A stretch of DNA of 64,000 bases, taken from NCBI GenBank assembly GCA_029851415.1, contig CM056743.1, forward strand, positions 13,384,727 to 13,448,726. The letters run 5' to 3'. This DNA is from Eretmocerus hayati. Taxonomy: Eukaryota; Arthropoda; Insecta; Hymenoptera; Aphelinidae. The position numbers were made by a program, and so were the translations under genes. Under the pieces are notes generated by a model that was not told where the DNA came from, searched no databases, and was given only the letters and a program-made list of their open reading frames with translations. This document shows positions 10,621 through 21,183 of this stretch, in pieces (within the stretch, counting starts at the first letter, position 1; each line of letters starts with the position of its first letter).

Positions 10621-13280
10621 TTGCTGGAAAAGCAATGGTGGGAAACATATGTTACTCGGTATGATTTTCCAATTTGATACTTTTGCTGCCTTTGCTTGTA
10701 CTGCCTACTTTGTAGCGATGTCGTAGTATAAGTAGCCGCATCGAGGGTGTAAGGCTGTAAATTCACTTGACGCATTTGGGTGTTGCTACATCGAAAGTGT
10801 GTTGAGCTTTAAAAATTTTACCAATTACGAATTTGAGTGATGCCTTTTTGAGAACAACATTTTTCGTATGAGAACGAGGAAGTATCGTTGTGGTATGAAT
10901 TGTGGGTACTAATGGCAATATTTGAACAGTGATTCTTCTCCGGTGAGGGTATTAAATTTTACGTGCCAGGGAACACTGGTATGTAGGTACTTTTTCCTCA
11001 CTATGGTGGATGGCTTCAGACCAGAATGGTGTAAGTGACCTTCAGATTTTCAATGATTTAGTTGATATTTTAGGAGATATATAAATCTTACCGAAAAAAT
11101 TCCAACAACGTGAGACAAGGGCTCGTTTGTGCTATAACAAAAATTTTCCCATTAGGTGATTATTGCTTGTTATTGATGAAAATAGTCTACCAAATATTCA
11201 CGCAATTTCTTCAATTCTCAAATTGATTGATAGCTTTGTGGTTTGGAACTATCTTTACCTTAGAAATATATTCAAGTTGTGAAAAGCTATACAGAGATAA
11301 TACACGGGACGAAAAAAGGCAGTCTCAATATTGATTTATCGATTTCATTTCGCAATCCACGAGAAAATGAAAATGCTTAAAAAGACAGATCGGTGAGTTT
11401 CCAATGAAAAATTTACCAACAGTGTAATGCGAAAAATTCTCATCGACAGAGCGTAAAAATCAGCCGAAATTGATGGGAATTACATTGCGAGAACATGCTT
11501 GCAGCCAATAATAGGATGAGGCGTGTGCATCAAGCGGTATAATGTACACAAGTAATCCTGAGTAAGTGTACACGCTTCTATATACCCATCCAGGTCTGGC
11601 GCCGGAAAAATCAGTGTGTGGCAAACGAAAAAGCGAGTGTTGCATCAGGCATATATGTACGACCAAGCGGAAAAATTGCATCAGTTTGAACTCGTTACGG
11701 ACGCTTTACATCGCTAGATTGCCGCTCAAAAATCCAATAAATCGGCAAGCGCGTACAACCCTAGCGTTTCTCCCAATTTTTTGACCTTTTTCCCTTTCTC
11801 TACCCCTCACCTTGCTCTCTTTTGATGCCAATGGGAAGCGAGTATATAGGCTGCAATGCAAACGGGAAAAACGAGTGAAAAGCGAGCATGTGCGGAAAAA
11901 ACAGCAAAGCGAACGTATCTCCATATATTTCTGCATGGGGTTGTCAAAAATCCATCCACAACGTGTAATTTGGCTCCAACCTAACGGATCAATCCCGTGG
12001 TTCATTTATGTGCAGATAGAGGTATTACACATAAAGTTCATTCCATTGCCTGTTGGATAACTTTTGTGGTGGAGGTCTGTTGGCGTCAAAGCACCAATCC
12101 AACGGTGTTGCAACTCGCAAGCCTCTTCTTTCAATAAACTTCACATGGCAATGCGGTTTTCGCTCCCATTTTCGATTTTGTTGGGGATGTGAAGATACGT
12201 TGCAGAGACCTCTTGAGGTAGTTGTATCCCAATCTCGTGAGTCAAGGAGACTTAACCTCACTCTTTCGGTTACATGAATTTATTCAAAACCATTAATGTC
12301 GTTGGTAACCGAGGTTTTTGCGGCAAACAAAGAATAGTAACAACCAGCTAATCCTCCAGAAACAGAACTGGGTAAGAATTTTATAGCCGATGAGAGTCAT
12401 TAACATATCGACCTCGATAAGACGAATGTGTTAGTCTTTGTACCGCTATGGAGGTTGTGTTGTTACTTTTTGAGCCGTTAAAACGAGATTTCTAGCCTTC
12501 GTACTGTTAAGAAGAATATGTATTGTATTGTATTGTGTTTCGTTTCCAACGTAAACTCTTTCAAGTTTTCACGAAGTGTTACTTCCACCGCGTTGGCGTA
12601 GACGCCATTGCCTTATTTCCAGGTTTTAGTCATTTTTAATCAGGTCTTTTTTTAACGGGTGAATGCGAACTTTTGAGCAGATTCTACCAGAGAATTGCTA
12701 CGATAATTGAAGCATCACCCCGGCTTCGTTCGAGAATGGTCTGCATTTTCTGCAGGTCCATACTCACCGCCTTGATCAAACTCGACAACTATCAGTGGTT
12801 CTATCTATTCTATGCCATCTATTCAGTCCCTCCGCTGAAACTTCTGGACTGTTAATGACAATCATAGTGAAGTTCAACGCTCAACACCGTTGCTGAAGGA
12901 TACCACCAACCTTCATCGAAGCCCAATCGTTTATTCGAACTTTTTGCCGAGCAATCGGCACTTGAAGCATTTCATTATTCATTTGTCGAGCTGCAAGCAT
13001 TCGCGTTCTGACTTGAGAAACTTGAAAAAAATCCTTAGTATCCCGACCGGGATTCCAAGCGTGCACGTGAACGAATGAATCAAGAGGATGTGGTACTCTT
13101 TTGGGTTATCAGGCGGGCTCATACTAGTAGCTTATTCTACGTGTAGATGGCGACACTTAGAATGAGCTTCTCATGGGTAATATTTCTTTGTTGGCAACAC
13201 TGATTTCTTGGCGCACGAGTAGACGACTTGTGGACTCGCTATAGCTCTATTGAGGGTATAACTCATTTTTCAAAAAAAAT
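10621..13280. other. Intergenic, nothing firmly recognised
   Basis: Several overlapping open frames of 70-100 codons on both strands around 11566-12277 do not resolve into a gene and match no family I recognise. A short TATTG repeat lies near 12520. No RNA gene was seen. Confidence 0.4.
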
Positions 13281-13289
13281 GAGATTGCC

Positions 13290-13740
13290 ATTCATTGTAT
13301 CGGGATTTCTGATCAAAAGCAGAAGATCCAAATTTTTGGAATTTGCCATCCGCGAGTTCCAAAATTCATGTTCAAAAATAGGAGTGGATCCAGAGTTTCC
13401 TTCAAAAGCAGGTCGATTCTCTCAAACAGATCCTCCTTGAGATTCACCATCCATCAATTTCAAAATCCATATTCAGGAATAAGTACGGATCCAGAGCTCC
13501 CTTGGGAAGCAGGTTGATTCTCTCAAACAGATTCTCCTTGAGATTTACCATCCGTCAATTCTAAAATTCATGTTCAGAAACAAGAATGGATCCAGAGCTC
13601 GCTTGGAAAGCAGATTGTTTTTCTCAAACAGATCCTCCTTGGTTGTACCATCCGTGAATTCCAAAATTCATCTCCAAATACAAGAATGGATATGGAGCTT
13701 CCTCGAAAAGCAGGTCGATCCTCCCAAATAGATAGTTATC
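13290..13740. repeat. 101-bp tandem repeat, about four units
   Basis: The landmark GGATCCAGAG, or its variant GGATATGGAG, starts at 13386, 13487, 13588 and 13688, a period of 100-101 bp. Units share CTCAAACAGAT and AAAGCAGGT blocks and are diverged by point changes. A further copy (AAGCAGGTTGATCCTCCCA) lies at about 15748, beyond a transposon insertion, so the array once continued to the right. Confidence 0.75.
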
Positions 13741-13795
13741 TCCATTCGTGTTGATCAGCGTAAATTCAATTCACACTTTGGAAAATACACATATA

Positions 13796-15651
13796 AGGTG
13801 AACTGCCCTGTAGTGGAACGCTTTTCGGCATACCGAAAGTTCATCGTATTATACCTCAAAAAATATTCGTTTAGCAATAAACTCAACTACTGCGTCTGAA
13901 AGGTAAGAGTCTCAGGAAAATTTCTAGACAAGAAAATCGGAGAGAGGTTCAGATTTAAGAATTCTGGAGATAATCTAGTGAGAGAAGAATTTTGCCTAAT
14001 TCGGAATTACACGCATCCACTTTTTGCCTATAGTGGAATACTGATTTGCCAGAAGTGGAACGTGTGAATTCCCATACGCCTTGAGTTGGAAAAACTCAGA
14101 GCTGGAGGGAGTGTATTGAAGTACTCGGAGAACATAAAATTTAAGTACTATTCAAGAATGTTCCATTCTTTTGGCTTAATTAAAAATATTACGGAATTTC
14201 TTACACAATAGGACCATTTATATTAGTAAGAAATCTTAACTGGTGCAAAATTTGTAAGCAAGTCAAGAAGGATAATCGCTTCAGTATTTCAGAATCTCAC
14301 TAGAGATGGATAGAATAGGTACTTAAAACAAATACTTCAAAAGACGATATATTCCATTTTGAGTTTCATTGTCTTTTTATGCATGATAATCAATTTAGCT
14401 AACATTTTATTCGCTGTCCAAGACTACAGCATTTAGGTACGTTAGGTATTGTTATCACATGAAATCTACGCTCAGTCTGAGTTATATCCAATCACAAATC
14501 TGGTCTACCTCAGCACTCCAAATTTTGTTAACGGACCCCTCATAATATTTGAATTTCAGTCAAATCTTCCTATTTCATGTATAGAGTCTTCAAAGGATCA
14601 TAATTCTCAGTTATTGCATGAAGCGGAGCATCAATTCTAAGTTCTTCCCCAGCGGTTCCTCATTCTTCCACCTTATATCTTGAATGACTAGTTTTAATCG
14701 GTGACACTTGCTCTCTGCCTGCATGCTGTGGTCCATTTGAAACAATTTCTGGCATATTTAGTTATTCACATTCCTGTAAGTATGTTCTGATTGTTTGGTC
14801 GAACGCAAGCTTTTATTCTAAAACCTGACCAACCGATACATCACTTCACAACTGATTATTACTGGCAACTATTTGCAAATGTAATAAGACAATAAGTAGT
14901 TCCTCACTATAGTCATCAACTGAGTGATATTGGTGATTGACTATATCAATCCAGGTACTCTGCACATTGAGCTGCATACAGTGATAGAGGTTAGGTTGCC
15001 ACTCTACACAAAAACACTTTCTCTGCCTTGAGATTGTCAAATAATACAGTTATCACATCACTCATTGTACTCCATAACTAGAAAAGTGGATCAACTTTCA
15101 CAAAATTTGATAAATATTTAATAACAAACATTTGTGCAACTGATGATTGCACACGTTCCGCTTCAGGCGAGCCGTTAGCCAATAGTGAAATTCAGAGCTC
15201 GGCTCCGTTCCACTATGGGTCGGGCAGGTTTATTTGTCACCGGTAGGGGAACAGCTAATTATAAAAAATATAATTAAATGTGAGACTCACAATTGCTCGG
15301 GATCGAATCTAGAGGACCTTATCTAAATATAGTGAGAAGAATTTTAATCCTAGTGGCCTTCAATTCACTACGCCAGCCCCTTGAAAGAATCTTGTCCCGG
15401 GCTCGGCCGAGCGAATCTGAGCCTACGACCGGGAGGACTTCAATGGGTATTTTCAATGAACTTTCACAAATAAACGTGTAAAGTTAGATAAGTATCTCAA
15501 ATTGCATTTTCCCAAGGAGGCTTCGAAATATTTCCATATATTTTTCAAATCTTATTTGTAAATCAACTGCGGGAGTTTTTCGACCTGGCGTCAAGTCTAT
15601 TCCACTATAGGTCAAGAGTAGTGGTTTGTTCCACTAAAGGGCGATTCACCT
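13796..15651. mobile_element. 1.86-kb TIR transposon inserted in the tandem array
   Basis: The left end is AGGTGAACTGCCCTGTAGTG then GAAC. The right end, reverse complemented, is AGGTGAATCGCCCTTTAGTG then GAAC, an imperfect 24-bp TIR. Subterminal copies of CCTATAGTGGAATA are found inside both ends (about 14026 and, inverted, about 15600), as in elements whose transposase binds internal motifs. No frame above about 65 codons is present, so it is non-autonomous or decayed. Repeat-array sequence flanks both sides. No target duplication could be read cleanly, so the superfamily is left open. Confidence 0.6.
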
Positions 15652-15960
15652 CAAGCAAGCAAATTCACATGCATAGGAAGATATCCAAGTTCGCACACCA
15701 AGTACTCACATGAGCCATTATTGAGAGGGGATCGATTATCCTTTGGAAAGCAGGTTGATCCTCCCATATAGATAGTCATCTGCATTCATGTTCATCAACA
15801 TGAATCGAATTGTCTTATTTGATAACGTGTACATTCATTAAAAAGCATTCAAATTCACATGCATAAATAGATATCCAAGTTCGCACACCAAGTACTTACA
15901 TAAACCATTATTGAGAGGAAATAAATTATTCTATAAAACAGCTTCTTGAGTGCTTTAGTT
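15652..15960. repeat. Right-hand remnant of the tandem array, with a local duplication
   Basis: The block AAATTCACATGCATA...GATATCCAAGTTCGCACACC begins at about 15660 and recurs at about 15850 with the same downstream sequence (ACCATTATTGAGAGG), a diverged direct repeat of about 190 bp. Between the copies lies AAGCAGGTTGATCCTCCCA, homologous to the 101-bp units at 13.3-13.7 kb. Confidence 0.6.
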
Positions 15961-16711
15961 TTTTTTATGAACTTGATCTATCTTGCCTGATTCAAGAATT
16001 TGGAATTGAAAATGACTATAGTCTTGGGCTGTGAAGAAGCTGGGTGAAGTTGACATATCTTTAATTGCACCATGGCCTTTTGGAAGAAAGAAGAACGTGT
16101 CGCTGCAACTATTTGATTATAGGGGTGCGATATCATGAATAGTTTTCTGGTTATATCATTCTGATATGAATGATCCTTCAACTCATTTCTGAGAGCTTCA
16201 GAAGTAATTTCTCACAATCAAAAGTCTCACTTTATGGTTCCTCGCCATAAGTGCAGACTCATCATGCATAAGCAGAGATATCTCTATTTAGGAAATTGTA
16301 ACAATGACGAATGAAGTTCCAAAGAGCTCTCAATGGCTCGCAGATGATCACGAGACACCAAGAGACCAATAGGAAAGTCAGAGACAAAGTTCGAGGTTGA
16401 TGATACTTGTGGATTCTAAACGACGACATTCAATAACTCAACTAAAATGACTTCCTGACAACTATTTCACTCGGATACATTGGCACGAAGTGAATAATAT
16501 TTCTTACATCAAAGAGGAACTAATGAACTAATCAATGATAGACTTAACAATTCAATTTCCATCCCAACTACTATCTGGATATGCAATATCATCATATTAA
16601 TCACAAACAGCCTACGTTGCAATATATTACATCACCGCTTTAATTATTCGAGTCACCTTCTAGAACAATTTGTTCAAGCACTTATTCAATTATTTGATCA
16701 TACATAGATCA
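15961..16711. other. Intergenic, AT-rich
   Basis: Nothing recognisable. It probably holds the promoter and 5' flank of the coding-like locus that starts at 16712. No TATA box or initiator could be assigned. Confidence 0.35.
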
Positions 16712-16966
16712 ATGCCGACGTTCGTTGATGGTGATCTCATCCAGTCGCTGCTGGTCGACGAAAACATGGGGGATGTGATGACCTTGGCGCGGAACACAGA
16801 GCCTAAAGTGATCGTGGGAAGGATATCTGACGAGGGAAAAATTGAGAACATGGTCGCGGCGCTCCACGAGGAGGAGACTCCAGAGTTTATCTGCAGGAGG
16901 CGTGGAGCCGAGACCACTCTGTCGACCGGTGATGAGTCATTGGATGAAAGTTTACGTAGATCGTGA
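16712..16966 (+). CDS. Possible first exon of an unknown acidic protein
   Basis: An ATG at 16712 opens 84 codons beginning MPTFVDGDLIQSLLVDEN, ending at an in-frame TGA that overlaps a consensus splice donor (GTGAGT at 16963). The composition is acidic (E, D) and GC-richer than the flanks, as expected of a real exon. A good acceptor (CTTTTTCAG, 17046-17054) follows about 90 bp later, but joining these two sites does not keep the downstream frame open. Either another site is used or the locus is damaged. No domain is recognised. It is the first of a chain of plus-strand coding-like pieces ending at a poly(A) signal at 19825. Confidence 0.4.
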   Translation: MPTFVDGDLIQSLLVDENMGDVMTLARNTEPKVIVGRISDEGKIENMVAALHEEETPEFICRRRGAETTLSTGDESLDESLRRS

Positions 16967-17054
16967 GTATAATCTAATAAACCCCAACTAGCTAACGTTG
17001 CAATATATTGAATTCCTGTGCGCAATTCCTCTTCTTTGCACTGTTCTTTTTCAG

Positions 17055-17312
17055 GTTGGAAAGACCTCCATGTCGTCGTCTCCTTACCAACTCTTGCAGA
17101 GCCCGGATAAAGGGATCGCATTCACTCACGAGCTGAACATCGCGAGCATCATCGCGATTAATGGAGGTTCACGCAGTCCATTTCCCTTTCGAGCGGACGA
17201 TGAGCTTCAAAACGAGGATGGCCCTTTTCAGGGCCCTACTTCATCCTTCGTGAATCAAGAAGTCTCATCGGACGATAAAGTTGAGGTTCTGGCAGAAGTC
17301 AAACCCATGTAA
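17055..17312 (+). CDS. Coding-like segment of unknown locus (VGKTSMSSSPYQ...)
   Basis: Starting after a strong polypyrimidine tract and CAG, this frame reads VGKTSMSSSPYQLLQSPDK and continues for 86 residues to a TAA after EVKPM. The sequence is polar and probably disordered. The next coding-like piece lies in a different frame and resumes as VKPDPD right across this stop, so either a splice or a frameshift separates them. The exact histone-type stem-loop GGCCCTTTTCAGGGCC falls inside (17220-17235). Function is unknown. Confidence 0.35.
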   Translation, partial: VGKTSMSSSPYQLLQSPDKGIAFTHELNIASIIAINGGSRSPFPFRADDELQNEDGPFQGPTSSFVNQEVSSDDKVEVLAEVKPM

Positions 17313-17620
17313 AACCTGACCCGGACCGGCCCATCAAACCCGACCCGGACGTCCTCAGCCAGTTGACGATTGAGGACCTAGAGCGAAAGGTGGCTCTGAG
17401 ACATTCTCAGAGCCAGAATCCAGGGTTGCTCCAACCAAAATTGGATTCCCTGGTCCTCGACCCATCGGTCGCTCTCGGCGATGATTCCTTAATCATCATC
17501 GAGAGCGACGACGAAGATGATGGAGCAGGGGCGGCCAATTCGCGATGCCGATCGCGTATCATATCGTTAGTCGTTCTGAACCCGCCTCATGTCCTCAGAT
17601 TTGGAATTCTTGAACTATAG
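17309..17620 (+). CDS. Coding-like segment with DPD/IEDL module and SIM-like motif
   Basis: The frame reads VKPDPDRPIKPDPDVLSQ then LTIEDLERKVALRHSQ, and later SLIIIESDDEDDG, before a stop at 17618-17620. VKPD and IKPD fit the psi-K-x-D/E sumoylation pattern. III followed by ESDDEDD is a classic SUMO-interacting-motif shape. The K-x-DPD...IEDL...AL order is repeated in the last segment of the locus (19560-19670), showing internal duplication or paralogy. A SUMO or nuclear link is inference from short motifs only. Confidence 0.4.
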   Translation, partial: VKPDPDRPIKPDPDVLSQLTIEDLERKVALRHSQSQNPGLLQPKLDSLVLDPSVALGDDSLIIIESDDEDDGAGAANSRCRSRIISLVVLNPPHVLRFGILEL

Positions 17621-17941
17621 TGTGGTGCACTCAACAGTATTTCAACAGAGATTGTAGCGGACCTGTCTGCTGGTGATCCTTTGAGATGTTCGTCATCTTT
17701 TTCGTATAAATTGATCATGAAGACTGTGCCCCTGCAAAACAAAGTTCTTATTAGCTGTTTGGTTTTTGGTCTTTAAAGATCGTTGATGAAATGCGCGGGA
17801 CCGGCCAAAGTGACGGAAGTGCATCCAAGACTCTTTCCGGCGGTGGAAATAAAAATCGCCATCGAGAGTTTGTCACAGAATGCTTCCATACGGGTGAAAA
17901 ATTCTCCGAAGCGGTAATTTCATCACAAGCACGATATACGA

Positions 17942-18323
17942 GCAGCGGTCTGCAGATGCCTAATCTGTAGGGGAAGGAATGGCCACAGTTATTGTGAATC
18001 GAATTTAGAAGAATACAAACCAGTCGAAGAGAAGCATCAAATTTTTGAATGGAAGTTTTCTGATTCTGAACCGATGGATATCGAGGAGTGTGACTTTGAG
18101 GAGCCCTTATTGGATTACGATTACGAGGAATGCAATGAGCATCCTGCAGATCAGATATACTTCTGGTTGCAACCGCAGCGTCAGAGTTTGAAACAGCATA
18201 AGTTGAACCGAATGCATTGTCATCCTCTACGGCAGGAGCAGCATCACCTACACCGGTTAAAACAGCGTCAGAGATTGTTGGTTCATCCGAGGGGAGCGAT
18301 GCATCCTCCACGTCGGCAGAGAT
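17942..18323 (+). CDS. Coding-like acidic segment with Cys-rich motif
   Basis: This frame reads AVCRCLICRGRNGHSYC, then a highly acidic stretch (SDSEPMDIEECDFEEPLLDY), before turning into low-complexity Q/H/R-rich sequence in which the frame no longer looks coding. C-x2-C-x5-H-x2-C resembles a zinc-binding cluster but fits no standard zinc knuckle. Upstream the frame is closed at 17915, so an exon boundary would be needed in between. In the overlapping frame just upstream lies HTGEKF, like a C2H2 linker, which may be chance. No family is recognised. Confidence 0.3.
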
Positions 18324-18567
18324 AACCCCAGTTCTTGAACCGGTTGTGCCTAATAACTGCCCATCCTCTGCAGCGTCGGTGGATGAAACTGCAGAAGTTG
18401 GACCGATGGTTTCATCTACGGCAGAAGGAGCATCATCCACGATGGTTAACACAGCGTCAAAAGTTGTCGCTCCATCAGGGCAAAACTGTCCAAGGGGAGC
18501 GATGCATCCTCCACAGCGTCAGCAACATGTTCCTGATGTGATTCCCGCTCATCTCGAGAACGAATAA
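18217..18567 (+). pseudogene. S/T/A-rich ~190-205 bp repeat segment with disrupted frame
   Basis: Two copies of a 190-205 bp repeat read SSTAGAASPTPVKTAS and SSTAEGASSTMVNTAS in the plus frame. Extending that frame upstream gives a matching block interrupted by a TAA at about 18201 (ETA, stop, VEP against DETAEVGP in the next copy). An extra ~14 nt before the second GGGGAGCGATGCATCC shifts the frame. The minus strand is open for 233 codons over 17751-18452, reading a D/A/S-rich repeat, so the coding strand is not settled. The disruptions favour a decayed gene. Confidence 0.35.
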
Positions 18568-18725
18568 TATTCCTTGGACTCATTTCTGCGCAACTCACAA
18601 CCGAAATTACATCATCCTTTGGTATGGAGATATAGAAACCATTCATGAATCGGAATGTAGTTGTAGAGAATACTCATGAATGATTCAAATGTTCTTTTTG
18701 TGCTGGTGTGCCCCCACTTCTACGT

Positions 18726-18956
18726 ATGTATGAATCCATGGGAATCCAATCTCAACCCTCTGGGCCTGCGGCAATTATTGATCGACAAGTCACAGATGAT
18801 CTTGTGGATCATGACGAGGGAGCAAATCGGTCTACAGATTGTTCGTCCCTGGCTCTTCCAACGGAAAGTGTGACGAGGAGCAAGGACTCCTCAGTAAATC
18901 AAGAAAGCTCTGGGAGAGAGGTGCAGAATACCGCCGGTATGGGACTCAAGTATTGA
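18726..18956 (+). CDS. Coding-like segment (MYESMGIQSQPSG...)
   Basis: A 76-codon frame opens at an ATG and reads MYESMGIQSQPSGPAAIIDR, later SKDSSVNQESSGREVQNTA, ending at a TGA. The VNQE-SS-EV pattern resembles SFVNQEVSSDDKVEV of the 17055-17312 segment, again hinting at duplicated modules. A GTATGG donor-like site is at about 18938. Polar, no domain, function unknown. Confidence 0.3.
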   Translation: MYESMGIQSQPSGPAAIIDRQVTDDLVDHDEGANRSTDCSSLALPTESVTRSKDSSVNQESSGREVQNTAGMGLKY

Positions 18957-19137
18957 GAGGAAGGAAAAAGATGAACACTAACAGGCTCATAAATTCTGGA
19001 TATGTGGTATTGCAATCTCGAGATTTTCCTAGTAGGGATGATTGTCGAGTCACTCGAGCGTGGCCCCGCAAAATTTGCAACATCATCCCACAGAGCTCCC
19101 AGGATGAGTTTGTTCTGCAGGGCACAAATGCAGTTGC

Positions 19138-19338
19138 TCCTGTGTGTTCACACCCTCACTTGGTTGGACAACCACACCGTCCTTCTCCGGCTACTTCACC
19201 GAGTCGAGAGGCTGCGCAAGTTAATAATGAATTCGAGGCCTCGGATTCGCCTCCTGAGGAAGCGAATGTTTCCTCAAGTGCCCAGGAAATGACCCCACCT
19301 GCTTCGATCCAAGAGAATCTCAAGCAGGATGACTCATA
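19138..19338 (+). CDS. Coding-like segment (VCSHPHLVGQPHRPSP...)
   Basis: After an acceptor-like AAATGCAG the frame reads PVCSHPHLVGQPHRPSPATS, then an acidic tail EANVSSSAQEMTPPASIQEN and a stop at 19336-19338. It is proline- and serine-rich and probably disordered. It lies between two other coding-like pieces on the same strand. The exon limits are guesses. Confidence 0.3.
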
Positions 19339-19389
19339 AGTATTGATCATTGTCGAGTTGGCAAAACATTGTGCAAATGTAGCACGATA

Positions 19390-19809
19390 ATGTTTTCCGG
19401 GCAATCAATCTTATATATTCATTCCGGTGATGACAAGATACAAATCATCGATGTGGTGGAGCATTCGAGAGAGTCAACGCGTGATAGAGAGTATATGGAA
19501 ATAAAGGACGACGAAGTCCAGTTCTCTGGAATCTCGTTGGCCACCCCCGGCGAGACACTCATAAAGAAGGAGATGAAAACAGACCCGGACGACCCGGATG
19601 GGCACATTCCCTTCATATCGCAGTTCTCCATCGAGGATCTGAAGAAGACAATCGCTCTGAAGGAGCAACAAGTCAAAGCACCTCTCTCCCAGTCCTCTAA
19701 AAGAGAATTAACACTTGCGAACCCGTTTGCCCAGTCGACCATGAATTCGACCGACACGACAGTGGCTGTCAGTGCATCAGACGCGTCAACTACACTTACA
19801 AAGCGCTAG
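19390..19809 (+). CDS. Probable 3' exon of unknown locus, acidic DPD/IEDL module
   Basis: An ATG at 19390 starts 139 codons, beginning MFSGQSILYIHSGDDK and ending at a TAG (19807-19809), the best-supported frame of the locus. Features in order: IQIIDVV hydrophobic patch (SIM-like), IKKE (psi-K-x-E), KTDPDDPD, then QFSIEDLKKTIALKEQQ, a probable short amphipathic helix, and an S/T-rich tail. The DPD...IEDL...AL block parallels 17312-17390. AATAAA follows the stop by 15 bp. The whole 16.7-19.8 kb stretch may be one multi-exon gene, or a gene plus a decayed tandem copy. Cellular role is unknown. Confidence 0.45.
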   Translation: MFSGQSILYIHSGDDKIQIIDVVEHSRESTRDREYMEIKDDEVQFSGISLATPGETLIKKEMKTDPDDPDGHIPFISQFSIEDLKKTIALKEQQVKAPLSQSSKRELTLANPFAQSTMNSTDTTVAVSASDASTTLTKR

Positions 19810-19824
19810 GCCGAAGTGAAGTTA

Positions 19825-19830
19825 AATAAA
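19825..19830 (+). terminator. Poly(A) signal AATAAA
   Basis: Canonical AATAAA lies 15 bp after the TAG of the plus-strand frame ending at 19809. It supports that strand and 3' end for the unknown locus. Confidence 0.5.
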
Positions 19831-19984
19831 AGCGTTCAAAAATAGGTTATAGACAACTCTGAGGCATCTAGAACCGCCTTCCGCGGGCGCAAAACATAGC
19901 TTACGCATGCCCCTACTGGAGGGAATTGTTACTTAAGCGATAAGATTCCCTACCTCACCTACAGCAGTCTCTGATATCTTTTCC

Positions 19985-20040
19985 CGGCGGTGTGGCAAAG
20001 TTACCCCACCTGTGGCAAAGTTACCCCATCTTACGGTATT
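19985..20040. mobile_element. Solo transposon end (doubled GCAAAGTTACCCCA)
   Basis: GCAAAGTTACCCCA occurs twice with 20-bp spacing and is followed by TTACGGTAT, the same layout as the right end of the 6455-7378 element (ACGGTAT terminus). In that orientation the element would extend to the left, towards the coding-like locus, but no matching left terminus was found by eye. It may be a fragment. Confidence 0.5.
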
Positions 20041-21179
20041 GATTAGAGCTTTGCAACACAGAGTGCAGTTTTAACGGATTCGCAATTCTTCAACGCGAAT
20101 TCGAAGGGTTAAATTTTCAGAAGTAAACTCGCTGCCAACAGAATTATGCCAATTTAATCATCAACACAACATGTTTTGATGTCATTACCCGAAAAATTTG
20201 TTACCGGTTCTATTATTCATTCGAGATTTTATCGCTTAATCCGCAAATGATACGCTCCTAAAACCGATTATTAGTGATACTAGGTATTCACCGCGCGCAA
20301 GCGCGCGGATCGTCTTCGTTATGATCGGTAATTTTTTGAACGCAAGGATATTCTGATGTTCTAAGAATATGCATCCCAGACATAATTGATAGCTTATCAC
20401 TGGAATTATATACCGATTCACAGCCCCACCACAAAAACAAAAATGTCAATCTCTCGATTTTTGAATTCACTGATAGAACATTGATTTTGCCGAAACAACG
20501 ATGAGCTTCTCGTTTCACAAATTGATTCCGAATGATTGGTAACTGTTATTGTCATCATAATACAATGCTCTCATGACTCTCAGATAAGAACACGACATGT
20601 GATTTTTCCAAAACAAATCTGAGCCACAATTATGATCGATTCTCCACTAAGTGCTCTCAATATTCCTCACTCCTTCAATACAATGAACACTGGAAGTTGT
20701 AGGCATTCCATAGGATCAAAAACTCCTCAAATTTACAACTCTGTTGTAAGCTTCCACAACATCCACATCATTTCTTTTAGGATTATCTTCATGCTCTCAT
20801 TTTTACTCAGCAAGATGTGAAGAGATATAGCTTTTATTTTTTAAGGGAGCTGATGAATCAGTTTTTGGATTGAACTTATCTTACATCGTTCGAGAATGTC
20901 AGCTCAAAACATTCCAATAGTTTTTGCGGAATAGCCCATATATCTATCACAATTAATGGAGAGGGGGCAGCTCGTAATAAGACTGCTTGAAATAATAAAA
21001 TCGTCTATCAACTACTGATTCGAACCATTATCGAATGATCCTGAAAACAGGCAACCAGACATACTTGTTTGGTGTACGTCCGCGTGGTCGCGACCTGTGA
21101 TACCGACACACGTGGAGGCTATAGTAACCTTTTTATAGTCTCCATGCCGACACACGAAACAATCCAAGATGGTCGAATG
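20041..21179. other. Intergenic, nothing recognised
   Basis: AT-rich, with short open frames only. No RNA gene or repeat was seen before the TGAC duplication that flanks the retrozyme. Confidence 0.4.
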
Positions 21180-21183
21180 TGAC
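21180..21183. repeat. Target-site duplication (left), TGAC
   Basis: TGAC directly precedes the left LTR and is repeated directly after the right LTR at 22065-22068, as expected after integrase-mediated insertion. Confidence 0.8.

Noticed and set aside
12212..12230. let-7-like TTGAGGTAGTTGTATCC
   Set aside because: It lacks the AGG of mature let-7 and has no flanking hairpin.
17751..18452. 233-codon open frame on the minus strand
   Set aside because: It is the longest frame in the window, but its first half is a D/A/S-rich repeat open on both strands and its second half looks non-coding. Plus-strand acidic segments and a poly(A) signal favour the other strand. Not excluded outright.
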